Shown: positions 22,413-35,256, counted from the stretch's first letter. The stretch is 64,000 bases of DNA from Voacanga thouarsii (GCA_026120185.1 JANUWF010001636.1:868001-932000); one strand, 5' to 3'. Numbers and translations are program-made. The notes: generated by a model from the sequence alone, not told the origin.

Positions 22413-25400
22413 CCCTCCCGCAAACTGAGCCGGGACTGAAGGCACAGTTTGGGACGAAAGCGGGCAAGAGTAGTTTTTGGGACTGATTTGGTAAATAGAT
22501 CAGCAACCTGATTAGGTGCAGACACATAGTTGGTGATAAGAAGCCCAAGAGCAACGCTTTCATGGACAAAATGGTAGTCCAATTCGATATGTTTACTTCG
22601 AGCATGAAGAACGGGATTAATAGTCAAGTGAAGAGCACTGATGTTATCACAGTAAAGAGTGGGTACTGAGGGAGTAGAGACGCGAAGGTCACGGAGAAGG
22701 TAAGAAAGCCAAGTGAGTTCAGCAGCAGTATGAGCCATAGCCCGATACTCATCTTCGGTGCTGGAGCGGGAGATGGTAGTTTGCTTCTTAGCACACCAGG
22801 AGATGATATTGGACCCAAGGAAGGTACAGTAGCCAGTAGTGGAGCGGCGTGTAGTAGGGCACCTCGCCCAATCAGCATAAAAAAAAGGCAGACAAAGTAA
22901 GCGAGGTAGCAGAGGTGAGGTGTAAGCCGGTGGAGAGTATGCCTTTGAGGTACCGAAGGATGCGATGGACTAACTTGAGGTGAGCAACTGTAGGAGCCGG
23001 CATGAATTGGGAGACATAATTCACACTGTAGGAGAGATCAGGTCGTGTAAGGGTGAGATACTGAAGAGCACCAACGATGCCACGGTAAGAGCTAGGATCA
23101 GCAAGAGGAGGAGCACTGTCAGGAGGCTTCAACTTGATATCCAACGGGGTAGACAGAGGTTTGCAATCCAACATGCGAGCCCGGTCAAGGATATCGAGTG
23201 CGTAATGTGACTGGGAGAGGTGAAGCCCACTGGATGTAGGGGAGATCACAACACCAAGAAAATGATGAACAAGCCCAAGGTCCTTCATTGAGAACTCATG
23301 GCTTAAGCGATGAACAAACGAAGTTACCAGTGTAGAAGAAGACCCTGTAAGAAGCATGTCATCGACATACACAAGCAAAACAAGGACACCATGACTGGAG
23401 TGACAAACAAAAAGAGAGGGATCAGCAAGACTACAAGAAAAACCACAAGAGATAAGAAAAGCACTAAGCCTGTCAAACTAAGCACGGGGGGCTTGTTTAA
23501 GGCCATATAGAGCACGTTGAAGCTTACAAACATGATTTGGGTATCGAGCATCTGCCATACCTGGAGGTTGTGCCATGTATATATCTTCAACAATATGACC
23601 ATGCAGGAATGTGTTTTTGACATCCAACTGTCGGATGGGCCAATGTTTGACAAGGGCAACTATTAAAATGAGACAAATAGTACCTGGACGAATGACAGGA
23701 GAAAAGGTTTCTGTGTAATCAAGACCACTGATTTGATGATAGCCTTTGGCAACAAGGCGAGCTTTGAGACGATCTAAAGTACCATCCGGTTTAATTTTAG
23801 TCTTGAAGACCCATTTGGAGCCAATGACATGCATATCGGGAGTGCGGGGGACTAGTCTCCAAGTTTGATTGTGATGAAGAGCAGTAAGTTCATCATTCAT
23901 GGCAGTTTTCCATCCGGGATGAGATAAGGCTGTGTGTATTGTCATTGGTTCACGAGGTATTGAGGGAGAAGAGACAACACTCAGAGCATATTTAGAATTA
24001 GGTTTGACAATACCATCCTTAGAACGAGTAGTCATGTGGTGAAGAACAGGAGCAGATTGGGTAATTGGCTCAGGGACAATGTCGGTTGTAACAGTCACAA
24101 CTGGAGCAGGAAGAAAGGAAGTAGACGAGGACTCAACATGACCTGGGGTATGTGTAGGGGAAGCAGGTCCGCCAGTTGAGGCTAGCGGTAAAGGAGTATC
24201 ATAGGCAAGGGTGGACATAGCAGATGGCAGTGGAATGTGAGACAGAGGAAGAGAAGAAGACACTGGTACCTGCGATGCAGATGATCCTGATAAAAAGTGA
24301 TGAGCAGGTAACCAAGCATAAAAAATATTAGCCACATGTGAACTTGAAGGGGAAGAGGTGGAAGATTTAAATGGGAAAACAGTTTCATCAAAAACAACAT
24401 GACGTGAGATTATAACTTTACGACTAGAAGGGTGGTAGCATGTGTAGCCTTTGTATTTTTCACTGTAACCCACAAAAACACATAAAACAGTCTTAGGATC
24501 AAACTTAGTATTTTTTGTGTCCCAAGTATATGGGAAGCATTTGGAGCCAAACACTCGAAGAGAGGTATAGTCTGGATGATGCCCATGCAACATAAAATAT
24601 GGAGTATCAAACTGAAGAGCAGATGATGGTAACCTATTGAGAAGAAAAACAGCAGTAGAAAAGGCTTCTACCCATAGATATAGTGGTGCATGACTGTGAA
24701 ATAACATGGTCATACCCAACTCTCTTATAATGCGATGACGACGTTCAACCATACCTATTTGTTCGGGAGTATAAGGACATGAAATCTGATGAACAATGCC
24801 TGTAGACAGAAAATGAGAAGATAGTCGAGAGTTAACAAACTCACCCCCACCATCAGAATGAAATATTTTTATTTTCTTATTGAATTAGCGTTCAACATAG
24901 TGTTCAAAAACTAAAAAAGCAGCAAAGAAATCAGATTTGTTGTGTAGAGGAATGGGCCAAGTATACTTGGTAAAATCATCGACTAAACAGGCATAAAAGC
25001 GAAACTTGCTAATAGATAAAACTAGAGCAGGGCCCCAAAAATCACAATGTATCTTTTCAAATGCAGTAGAGCTGGAGTTTGCAGACAAACCAAAGGGGAG
25101 TTTACTTAACTTCCCTAACTGACAACTATCACATAAATGATCTACTTTGGACAAGCCTACAACGTCAATGAGGCCTTTGTTCTTTAACAGCGGAATGGTG
25201 GAAAGTTGAGGGTGACCTAAATGCTGATGCCATATGTTTGCAAGAGCCTGATTTGAATCTGTAAGAAAAATGTGCCTCTGGCTCATTTGGTAAGACATAT
25301 AAGTTACCCTTCTGTGTCCCTGTGATGAGGGGATGACCTGTGTTCTGTACCTTTACACAAAAACTATCATCAGAGAATTCACAATTAATAGGAAACTAAG

Positions 25401-26649
25401 AAGTGAGCTGACTTACAGAAAGTAAGTTCTTCTTAAGTTTAGGTACTAAGAGAACATCATGAAGAGGTAACACATGATGTTTCTGTTTGATAGCAGACTT
25501 TCCAATACCGGTTATTGGTAAGGAAGATCCATCGCCAATAACGATAGAATCAGTGCCATGATATTGATGAATATGTGTTAACATACCTTGTTGTCCAGTC
25601 ATATGGTTTGATGCACCTGTGTCTGAAGTCCATTCTGTGTTGATGACTGAGTTATCCAATGTGAGGGCAGCTAGTGCTTGTGGTAGTTTAGAATTTTGAT
25701 CTGCCTTCTTTGGTAACTACTAGCAAATTTTGGCAATATGTCCACGTCTGTCACAAATTCGACAGGTAGTATCCCGATACAATTCCCTTTCTTTAGCAGT
25801 CATTCGGCGTTCTCCAGGTGGTGGTGGTCTGCGTTGTTGATGAGTAGTACCGGAATAATCTTGGGGCTGATCATGAGATTGCTGTGCTTGGAAACCACGA
25901 CCAGTAGAAGTAAAGGTGCTGGGTTGGTCTCTAGAGGCAAGTGGTCGGTGTGGTTTCTGGTGTTGCCCGTAGAAAGCTAAGTGTGGGGTGAGATTAGAAA
26001 AGGAGGCTTCAGACTGACTGGAGAACCAGTTCCGACGATGATCCAGATTCTGCAGTTGAGATATCAGTTCTGAATAGGTTGGTCTTGGAGGTTTCAACAT
26101 TGTTGTGGTGAAGGTTTCATACTGTGGACCAAGGCTTGTAAGTAGACAAAAAAAAATTTCTTGATCAGGAACAGGTTTGCCAATGGCAGCAAGATTATCA
26201 CATAAACATTTAAATGTCCGTATATGGTCAGCAATGGTCTTGGTTTCCTCTTTGCGCAAATAGGTGAGTTGTTGTCGGAGTGTGAACTCACGCTCTTGAG
26301 AGTCTTGGGCATAGGCTTCTTTGAGTGCTTCCCAAACTGCAGATGTTGTGTCTAGCCCTATGACCAGTCCAAGAGCTTCTTCAGAGAGAGTGCCAATTAT
26401 CCAACCTCTAAGGAGTCGATCGGATTTCTGCCAGGCAAGAAACTCTGTGGTTAAGGGGGTATTGTCTGTGTCTGTGATGTCTGAGTTTGATGGTGTATAC
26501 TTTGATGGAATAGAAATTCCTTTGGTGAGGTGATGAATCAAGTCTTGGCTTTCTGCTAAGCCTAATACCTGTTCACGCCATAATGGATAGTTGGATGGTG
26601 TGAGTTTCAGAGTAACAAAGTTACCAACATTGAGGGATAAAGAAGTCAT
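22385..26649 (-). pseudogene. Copia-2 gag-pol, broken
   Basis: Gag probably starts at the ATG at 26649 (MTSLSLNVGNFV) and reaches a zinc knuckle (CRICDRRGH). Two adjacent TAG stops follow near 25718. Protease (TGASNHM region), integrase (HQHLGH, then the SDGGGEF region near 24860) and reverse transcriptase (YGLKQAP near 23490, YVDD near 23365) follow, then RNase H (AEYRAM-like and LYCDN near 22650). Further single stops lie near 25396, 24885 and 23478. Frameshifts lie near 25300 and, in a T-run, near 22875. The stops at 25718, 25396, 24885 and 23478 are each one transition away from a sense codon. The domain order is copia. Confidence 0.93.
22413..22426 (-). other. Copia-2 polypurine tract
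   Basis: On the minus strand, TTTGCGGGAGGG directly precedes the 3' LTR start TATTGAC, the expected place for plus-strand priming. Confidence 0.8.
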
Positions 26650-26672
26650 GAAGAGACAAAGAGATCGAGAAT

Positions 26673-26684
26673 GCTCTGATACCA
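26673..26684 (-). other. Copia-2 primer binding site
   Basis: TGGTATCAGAGC on the minus strand, complementary to the 3' end of plant initiator methionine tRNA, lies directly against the 5' LTR. Confidence 0.92.
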
Positions 26685-27053
26685 AGACGAAAAATAAAAT
26701 TGATAGAAGCTGTGTTGTAGTTGTTTATTCACTGTCTTTCTTTTCCTCAACACAAGAGTGCTGAATATATAGCACTCGTTTACACATAATATGGCTCAAT
26801 TGATGCCATAAACTAGCCATAAATTAAGAGATAAAATCAATCAAGGATAAATCAAGGATACAGAAGGATAATCAAAGATACAGCAGGATTGACGTTTCCT
26901 TTATCAGATGCACCACCATATATGCAGGAAATTGTTCCTCTTCCAGAATCAGCCATATCCCTTGATGAGATATTGAGTAATATTTGAGCACGGCATTCCT
27001 CATCCTGCCTTAAGGCTTCTGAGGTTCACTGTACTTGATCTGATCTGTCAATA
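26685..27053 (-). repeat. Copia-2 5' LTR (369 bp)
   Basis: Same length as the copy at 22044-22412, with seven single-base differences, all transitions. The outer edge is set by the GTGGG target duplication. Confidence 0.95.
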
Positions 27054-27058
27054 GTGGG

Positions 27059-27680
27059 TACCATGAAGATTACTGCAAATATCAAGAAATAACATATCTC
27101 CTTGACTAGGACAATCTTTACCAGTAAACATCACTGGCACAGACCTGCATCATGAATTTATGTTGTTACCATTCGAAGCTATGTTTGTTGAAACAAAAGC
27201 TTACATTGACAGTATATATAAGAATTAGAATTTGAGTGTAATATCCTTTTGAGGCCCCAAAAGACTTGTGAAGTATAATTGTCTATTGAGGGTTCAGTAA
27301 TTTTGGGACGAGTGTCCCATCAGTTATAGTATTACAATTTAGACAAGTTCTTAGCAAACCCAACAATCTTTCCCCCTCCGTTCCAAACTGAGGCATCCCT
27401 TCTTCTCTGCTTCTTTGTTTTAGTTGAGTCCCTCATAATGTACGGGTAAGGCATTGGGTGCCAGCAAAGTTTTCCGAGACCTGAAGTTGAACCTGAACAC
27501 AAGACTGTAAAAACATTCAGGAACAAGAGATTACTGGGGACTTCTTGTTCCTGAGTCCAATCCAAACATAAGTCAGATATGAAGGCCATAAATTGTGAAA
27601 TCGGTCCCCCTAGTAAGCTAGAAGAATAGAAGACCGCTCCGGAACATATGGTGCAATGGCAAAGGAAAAGTCTAATAGTA
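27059..27680. other. Intergenic DNA, possibly the displaced 3' UTR of the WAKL14-type gene
   Basis: No coding region recognised. The first bases lie directly beyond the Copia-2 target duplication and would have continued the 3' flank of the kinase gene before the insertion. Confidence 0.4.
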
Positions 27681-27971
27681 CTCCCTCCGTCCTATTAAAA
27701 TTGACCTACTTACTATTTTGGGTTGTCCCATTAAATTTGACACTTTCCTTAAAAGGAATGTTTTTACTATACAATTTATTATAAAATAATCAATATACCC
27801 CACATATATTATATTTATATTTTTAGATTTGACATAAAATATTATGAGACCCACATATTTTTTATTTTTATTATATTATATTATATTATATATTATTATA
27901 TTTTAATTTTTACTTTTGCATAAAATATCGTGTCAAGTCAACCACTGTTAATTTTAGTGGGACGGAAGGAG
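27681..27971. mobile_element. Stowaway-type MITE
   Basis: CTCCCTCCGTCCTATTAAAA on the left and TTTTAGTGGGACGGAAGGAG on the right are inverted, and TA flanks both ends (27679-27680, 27972-27973). About 291 bp, non-coding; related to the outer MITE at 15012-15540. Confidence 0.85.
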
Positions 27972-30648
27972 TAAGATATTGCTGAGTTTGATTTGATTCT
28001 GTATTATACATTCTGCAATCTCAAGGCTGGAGTGGTGAGAAGATGGACGTTACCAAAGTAGAAGCTCAGTACGGCCTAGTAAGTTGCAGCAAGTGTTTCC
28101 ATTTTAATAGCTTGTACTTGGGCTTGGCTAATTGGACTTCGGCCTAGAAAGGCTTCGTTCTTCGTAGTATCAAGCCGAAGGTCGTCATTATTTGAAGGGC
28201 AACAATCGGGTGGGACAACGTACACATGATCCCATATGATGTCGCCCTCATCCTCGAACCATCTTCAGAAATGTGAAACACTTGAGATATCTCTCTTTTT
28301 TTCATTTTATTGTCCAGAACTGGACAAATGAGTTCTTGCCAAAATGGAGTTCTGCTTGGGCTTAATGACAGTTCATGTAGCTTTGATTTTATACAACTAC
28401 CAGGGAAAAGTAGTTTGGGAGGGACCTCTTTTTGTCAACAGAAACCAGGCTTCTCGATAATAAAGTCCTAGAAACTGTGATGGGATTAAACTGTTCTTTT
28501 GGGTCCACATTTTTTTTTTCTTAATATTCAAGTATTTAAGTTTCGTCAAATTATTATTAAAAATTATAAATCATTCTAATCATATAAATTTAATTTTAAT
28601 ATAACAAAAACTTTAATATTCAGAATAGTATTTAAGCTTTTGATATATATATTTTTTTATTTTATAATATAAGTCGTTTTATATTTATATAAAAAAATTA
28701 AGAATTTATAAATTTTAGATAATTTTAAAATTAAAATTTTAAAAATATTTTTAATTAAGTTTTTATTTATTTTATAATTAAAAAAATTAAATTATAATTA
28801 ATAAAAAGAGATAAAATTAAAAAATAAATTTTTATATAATAAAAAATTTAAAATTTAAAATAACTTATATTATAAAATAAAATAATAATATTGGAGGTTA
28901 TACTTGAATAGGTGCTCTACTTTTGGTCCACGCTCGTCCAAATGCAGGCAAAGTGGAGTTCGGCACTGGGTAGCGTGGGAGCCTGATGATTCTTGTACTA
29001 AATGCAGTAGCGCATCAACTTTAGCAGATTTTTTGCTTTTTCCTCCTTTTTCTGTGCAGAACATCATGATGATGAAGAAAAGACGGAAGACTCAACATTA
29101 TTAGCCTCATTTTCTGGTTCAAAATTAATGTGAAAAGGCAAATACTACTACTTGTGGAACTCGATGATTGATAGGTTCTTGAAGACCTGACTGTCAAACA
29201 GAAACGAACGAAAAGGATTTGTACCGCCCATTATAAGTTTAGACCTTTTTCCTTGCGTGCTTGACAGTGCTTAAGGGATCCCCAATCAAAAAGCGAAGCT
29301 TTTTCTCCCCACACCCCACTCTGAAGAAAAGGTCAACAGGAGTGAAATTACTTCTTGGCCTATCAAGTTTAACTGAAATTGGCAAGTTGTAGAGTGCTTT
29401 TGGTTGAGATGATTTGGGGAACTCCCAATCAGAATCATTGTGAATCATATGTCTTTCCATAGTGTATGGTTTCCATTGTTTTGAAACGATAACTTTTAAG
29501 ATACCTTCTACAGAATCTTTAAAAAAAATACTATTTCAGGCCCGTTGCTAAAATATTATGCACTTGGTTAGACGCACAAGGATCTCTCTTGGGAGTGCTG
29601 GTGGAATGGCCTTTGCATAGCCTACATTATCATAGACGTATCATTTGTCTCTCCTTTGAGCTGTCCACCACTTTCTTGTCTAACGTTACTTTTTTCAATT
29701 TTTTATTTAAACAAATAGCTCGCAATGAAAATGTGCAGACAACTCATGTGTCCTGTGAAAATCTGAACTCAACGGTATCAGTACAAAATTTACATTTGAA
29801 CAAAACATATCAGTATAAAAATTTCAATAGCAATACATGCGGTCAACATAACATATTTTGTCAAACTTAAAAATTGACTATGAAACACGAATCTAATATT
29901 GCAATTGAATTCAACTTGTTACTCAATTCAATTGAAACAAAAAGTCAACAAGTATATTAATTTACTTTCATCTCTATGGCCAATGGTAGTATCAATCCAC
30001 CGAGTTGCCTTTTCAACTCAGTACACATTAAATTTTTTTTAGGTTATATAATAATAACAATTATTTTGAAATTATTTCATTATTTGATGAATCGAATATT
30101 ATTAACCTAAGGTTTTAATACTAATTTCAGTCTCCCATATTGCTACAAATGTCTTGGCGTCGAGAATGTGACTATTAAATTATTAACTTGAACTCTTTTT
30201 TTAAAAAAATTATCAAAAAAGTCAAGAACTCTGAGAATTTTTTATATTTAAAAAAAAATACCAGCACCACTTTAATTTTAGATTAAAATAATATCTTGCC
30301 AAAGAAAAAAGGAAAAAATCTGGGTACAAATCAAACTAGCATACATCTTGGGTCACCTCTATCTTTACACGGTAATTATCGTAATCGGTGCACACTACAA
30401 TTCAAATTAAATATATTAAATACTGTGTCACTGTCACCTACAGCGGTGGCATAAAACTGCATTCCACGTGGCAATAGCTGAGCTGTAGTTGACCGGGAGC
30501 GGCCCGTAACTGACCGGAGGACGATGCAGTTGCAGCGTATGGTTGTAACTAGGGAGTATGAGCTCGAAGAGAAGAACCTTTAACTCACTTACCCATTTTG
30601 CCCTTAAAAGTAGTAAAGATTAACATGTTCGCATTCTTCGGTCGGCGT
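27972..30648. other. Intergenic DNA downstream of the AOS gene
   Basis: No gene supported. Short opposing frames at 28870-29104 and one at 29239-29460 have no recognisable family. A CCACGTGG palindrome lies at 30464-30471. The stretch next to 30648 should contain the AOS 3' UTR, which is on the minus strand. Confidence 0.45.
28653..28885. mobile_element. Decayed Stowaway-like MITE
   Basis: TATTTTATAATATAAGTCGT at the left is mirrored by AACTTATATTATAAAATA at the right. The whole block is extremely AT-rich and folds on itself. The CCCTCCGT part of the terminus has been lost. Confidence 0.5.
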
Positions 30649-32256
30649 TCAGAAAGTAGCTCTCTTCAAGGACGTCACACTAACTGAAACACCCAATGGC
30701 GATGCACCGACCTCGATGTCAAACGAATCGTAGCGCCGGAAGAACTCCACCACCAACAACCTGGAAACGAGCACGACGAAGTCTTTACCGGCGCACTGTT
30801 TGTTGCTAATGCTGGGGTTCTCTGTTTCAGGCCCGTTGGACCATAAGACGTGCTTCAACAACATCTCCCCCTCTTCGCCGACGAAACGATCAGGCACAAA
30901 CTCTTCGGACCTGTGGAAAATCTTGGGATCCTTAGTTGCGAAGGGTTGGTACCCGAATAACAATTCTCCTTCTTTTACTTTGAACGCGGCATCGTGTGAT
31001 TCAATGATGAGGTCCCTCTTGGCCTTTCCGTATTGAGCTGGCACTGGTGGTTCAATTCTGAGGGCTTCGTAAACAACTGACTTCGTTAATGGCATGTTCT
31101 CGAGGGCTCTCATTGTGACTTTGTTGTCAAATGATTGAAGAACTGAGCGGATTTCTTGGGCTAACTGTGTATGGAGTTTGACCCCAGCACGGCCGATCCA
31201 TTTCATCATGTTAGGGAAGAATAATTTCATGCCGCCGAAAGAGTTGAAGCACGTTGCGAAGATCAGGTTGTGGCATGCCTCGTCTCGTGAGACGCCGATT
31301 CTCTCGGCCTCGTCCAGTATGAAGGTGGAGTTTTCGTAAAAGAAATCGTAGAGTTGCTGGTAGTCTTTTTTAACTAATGCCGGTGGCAAGGGGAAGGTGT
31401 GTGCTAAAAGGTCTTCAAGAGCGTTGGGGAGGCCAAGTCTGAGGACAGGATGGAGATTGAAGAGAATCCATTTTCCTATCAATTTAGGGCCGTTGAGGCC
31501 GAGCTTTGAATCAGCTGGGTTGGCACCGTACAGGGACCGAGCTAGAAAGTTGAAAGCTGCTTGGTCACTGGCCTGATTGAAGTGGGCTTTACCTTTGGTA
31601 GCAAGTTCAGCCTCTAGAGCATTAAATAGCTCGGAATAGCTGTTATGAAACTCCGGGATGACGTGATCTCGGCGAGAAGATAAGTGAAAGAACATGAGCT
31701 TCTTTAGCTTGGCGTGGTTGGGCTCAGAAGGATCAAGATAGGAAAGAACCCGGTAGCCGCCGGTGAGTTCAGTCGACGGTATGAAAGTGCCTGTGAAAAC
31801 ATCCTTCTTTTCAACTTTTGAGACGTCAAATAGGACCGGAAAACTCTTACCGTCGAGCAACACAATGACGTTTGAGTTGAATGAAATGAAAGGACCAGGT
31901 GGCATATTGGTTTTGAATACGGTAGACTGGTACTTCTGGATGCGGGACTTAAAGTACTCTTCTTTGCCTTGCTTGTAAAAGTAGTCTTGTCTGTCTCTCC
32001 ATGGGCCTATCAACGGAAGACCACAATCACCTGGGATTTTCCGGATTGGTAGTTTTGAGGGCTTGGCTTGCACAATCTCAGCAGCCGGTGCCGGAGGAGG
32101 TGGCTGCGATCTTGGTGTTGTAACCGATGGTCTCTCTGATATAGAAACTGTAATTGGCCGGACATTGATCACTCTACTGCTAAAGGATTCTGATGATGAT
32201 CTCTGGGCAGGAAACTTAAGCTGAAGAGAATGAAAAGATAGGGAAGACAAGGCCAT
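30649..32256 (-). CDS. AOS: Allene oxide synthase (CYP74A), intronless
   Basis: Encodes 535 residues from the ATG at 32256 (MALSSLSFHS); an in-frame ATG 30 bp upstream (32286) would add ten residues but the downstream one begins a typical Ser-rich plastid transit peptide. Allene oxide synthase converts 13-hydroperoxy-linolenic acid to an allene oxide, the first committed step of jasmonate synthesis in the chloroplast. It needs neither O2 nor a reductase. CYP74 hallmarks seen: PGDCGLPLIGP after the transit region, the altered I-helix FNSFGG (337-342), the K-helix EALR (397-400), and the heme loop NKQCAGKD with Cys about 488. The FNSFGG motif and transit peptide favour AOS over hydroperoxide lyase. 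The reading frame is intact and single-exon, as is usual for AOS genes. Confidence 0.95.
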   Translation of the reverse strand: MALSSLSFHSLQLKFPAQRSSSESFSSRVINVRPITVSISERPSVTTPRSQPPPPAPAAEIVQAKPSKLPIRKIPGDCGLPLIGPWRDRQDYFYKQGKEEYFKSRIQKYQSTVFKTNMPPGPFISFNSNVIVLLDGKSFPVLFDVSKVEKKDVFTGTFIPSTELTGGYRVLSYLDPSEPNHAKLKKLMFFHLSSRRDHVIPEFHNSYSELFNALEAELATKGKAHFNQASDQAAFNFLARSLYGANPADSKLGLNGPKLIGKWILFNLHPVLRLGLPNALEDLLAHTFPLPPALVKKDYQQLYDFFYENSTFILDEAERIGVSRDEACHNLIFATCFNSFGGMKLFFPNMMKWIGRAGVKLHTQLAQEIRSVLQSFDNKVTMRALENMPLTKSVVYEALRIEPPVPAQYGKAKRDLIIESHDAAFKVKEGELLFGYQPFATKDPKIFHRSEEFVPDRFVGEEGEMLLKHVLWSNGPETENPSISNKQCAGKDFVVLVSRLLVVEFFRRYDSFDIEVGASPLGVSVSVTSLKRATF

Positions 32257-35256
32257 TCTTCTGCAAACGGCTAAGAGAACTATCACTGTTTGGGTTTGAC
32301 TTCTGTTATCGCTGACGCCGATGGGATTTGGGGAGGAATGGGTTTGCTAGTTCTGGGACAATGCTTGTGGATACATATATTATATACATATTCATCTATA
32401 GCTCACCATAGTAATATATAATGAATTGATGAGGTGTGAATGGTGGTCTGTGGGACTTAAGGATTGACCCTCGTGGAGTTTTAGTTTGGACATGCTCAGG
32501 CAAAGCTACTTTAATTCAAGGTAAGAGTTCTTGAATAATGCTTCTCTTCTTGCAGAATTATAGTCGTGAAAGGCGTGCATTAACCGGAGTTGGAACCCGC
32601 GGCCAGAACCCCGCGGGGGGGGGGGGGTGCCGTCCTCAAAAATTTTCAAAATTTTATTTTCATACAAAAGTTAAAAATTTAATACTATTTGTTTTTTAAA
32701 TTTTACTTTTGGTCTTTTAAAAATTTTAATATAGTTTATTCCCAATCTTAAGTTTTTAATTCCATTCTTAGTTAGGACCAATTGACAAGAGTCTTACCAC
32801 TTAGAAGAAAAAGTAGAAAATTTTACCTCGATTGTTTAAGATTTTTATATGACGGTGAGAATACAAAAATTGTGATATTAGACTCTTCTAAATTATAATC
32901 TAATTACTATATGGAAAAAAAATGGACAAAGACTACTTAGCCACCAAAAAAGGAGAAAAAAAAGGGGGCAAAGACTGTAGTTCCAATTATATTCTTCCTA
33001 CTTTCATATGTGTTTATTTTATCTGCCATCTACGGTTTGATTCTTCTTGTTTACCCAAGTCTTCTTTCTTTGCTTTGATTATTCGGTTTATCTTTTTCTG
33101 AGTTTGGTAGGTGTTCTTTGTCAACTTTTGATGTTTATTAGAGGACTAATCTGTGTTACACAGGAAATTCAAACCTCAAATGTCATATTTTTCTATATGG
33201 AAGTGTTTCTTAAGAGTAGAGTGTTTAACGTTTTAAGTCATTATTTTTCAACGATTATAAAAAAATTGAGGCACGCAAATATTAACTTTAATTATGATTT
33301 TCTACAATTCTGATTATAAAAAATACTATAATTTATACAATTATATTTTTTAACTACTGCACCAACCAACTTGCTATTTCCATAAGTTAAGAAAAGAAAA
33401 TTCTTTGATGCATGACAAATTAATTATGAAAGTTCAACTACAAGGCATTCAATGCCCAAGAAAGAAAGCCCTCTCCTTTAAACAAATTTTCTTGACTTTT
33501 GATTTGATTCCCTTGTGTGAACGTTTTGCTTGTGTTTGCACCCTTGATCTCTGGATATTATTTAACCAATATATTCATCAAAAACATGTACAGAAGATGC
33601 TGCAGTATGTTCTCCATAAGCCCCTCTTCTATCACAGAGTATCGCAGGGGGACTTGGGAAGGGGATATATCACCAAAAAAGTTCACAGTTTTAGACTAGG
33701 AAACTAGGTTATGAGCTCCAAGATCACAGATTCTAGGGATGTGTACAATTTTCCAGAAACGCGAACGGTTGGGATATGTTTAGATGCGTCAATGAACGGA
33801 TCCATTCGTCAGCGGTAGAAAAGTCATTAAGGGCACGAATCACATTCAGACAATCATCTTCAAAGATGACCTTTTCAACCTTAAGTTCATCAGCCAAGCG
33901 AAGCTTGCACCCTTGATCTCAAGAAATTGAAGCGAAACTTCTTTATATTGACCAAATGAGGACTAGACTCAAGAAGTTAATTCATAGATGAGAGAGCAGG
34001 ATATTGAGAGTGTTTTTTTTTTTAATGCAAAAGGACATTAAGAGTTATCCTGTTTGCATACACAATTCGAAAAAAGAAAAGGAAAGTGAAAGTAATTAAT
34101 CTGAATCCCTTAATTCATTTTTTATTAATATGCAAAAATAATTTTAAAATTATTTATTTTACATAATTTTATCCTAATTTTTTTTCTTTTTTCATCCGGT
34201 AAAAGAGAAAGTATTTGGAAATGAAAATTAAATTTAGATATAAATAGAAAAATCTTATGTTTAGTTAGAAATAAATAAATAACAGATAGAAGTCAATTGA
34301 GAGAGGCGAAGGAATTGCCCCCCTTCATATCAGCAAATTTTTCTTTATATTATTGGAAGGGTTTAGATGCAAATGAAAGTTAAAAGATAAATATTTTATT
34401 TTCCCCTCATTTTTTAGTAATTAAAATATAAATATAATAATAAATTTAACACTAGAAGGTATCATTCATTGCTTTCATTCACCCCTAACCAAATAAGATA
34501 GAAACAAATTATTTTTACTTCCTTAATGTAAAAGTGTCACACCCCTCCCTGTTTCCTTTCCTCTAAATAAAGTATTAGTATTTTTAATTATTTTTTCCTT
34601 TCAATCCCTCCAATTTGGAAAGCGAAAAAATAATACATAAGAGTGATGGTACCTCTTATGGTTTACTTCTACTGCATATTACACTTTTAACCGAATGAGA
34701 ATGAGGTATATTATATCATTTACATTCCTATTTACTTTTGTTCCTCTTTCCCTTCCACATTTTACCACAACTAAATATAATGTAAAATAGTAAACTCATA
34801 TAGTTTTAAGAAAGATGACCTATACTTAAATAATTCTTCTATTTAAAATTTAATGTCGATATTCATATTCGATATATGTAAAAATTAAAATGAAATTTCG
34901 TAATTAATTTCCTTAATTTAGCAGATACTATAAATTCTACCATTAATTTTTTAAATTAATAGAAATAAAATAGTAACTTATTTATAATTAAATATATTTT
35001 AAAATTTTGTACTAAATAAATTGTATAGAGCTTGTCTTGGTAAAGGTGAGGCAATCCAAACTACGAACATTGTAATAATGTTTTGATTAAAATAGTGATA
35101 CGAATCCAATCGTCTCAAGACTCAACGATCCATTATAATTATTTAATAGATCAATTATTAAATTGAAAGTCAAAAGATTTAAGGAAGTTTTATAAAGTTT
35201 TATATTAAATTGGCGATAAGAGTTATCCATTAAAGATATTTGAGGCTTCAAAAGGC
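32257..35256. other. AOS promoter side and AT-rich intergenic DNA
   Basis: TATA-like strings lie at about 32376-32392, roughly 120 bp upstream of the AOS start. A run of 13 G occurs at 32615-32627 after CCCCGC. The rest is AT-rich, with no gene recognised; frames at 33047-33707 have no family signature. Confidence 0.45.

Larger units (their letters stand above)
22044..27053 (-). mobile_element. Copia-2: copia retrotransposon with TA...CT ends
   Basis: Two LTRs of exactly 369 bp (22044-22412 and 26685-27053) are flanked by a perfect 5-bp duplication GTGGG (22039-22043 and 27054-27058). Read on the coding (minus) strand the LTR starts TATTGACAGATC and ends TTTTTCGTCT, so it lacks the usual TG...CA. 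The limits are fixed from both sides: the inner edge of the 5' LTR abuts a perfect initiator-tRNA-Met primer binding site, and the 3' LTR abuts the polypurine tract. The LTRs differ at 7 of 369 sites, all transitions (about 1.9 percent). At a commonly used plant rate of 1.3e-8 per site per year this is roughly 0.7 million years. It is inserted just after the WAKL14-type gene, in antisense. Confidence 0.95.

Noticed and set aside
28870..29460. Opposing short frames downstream of AOS
   Set aside because: No family signature; the overlap on both strands and lack of splice signals make chance more likely.
32257..32286. Upstream ATG at 32286 for AOS
   Set aside because: It adds ten residues before a typical transit peptide start; the ATG at 32256 is preferred, though the first cannot be excluded.
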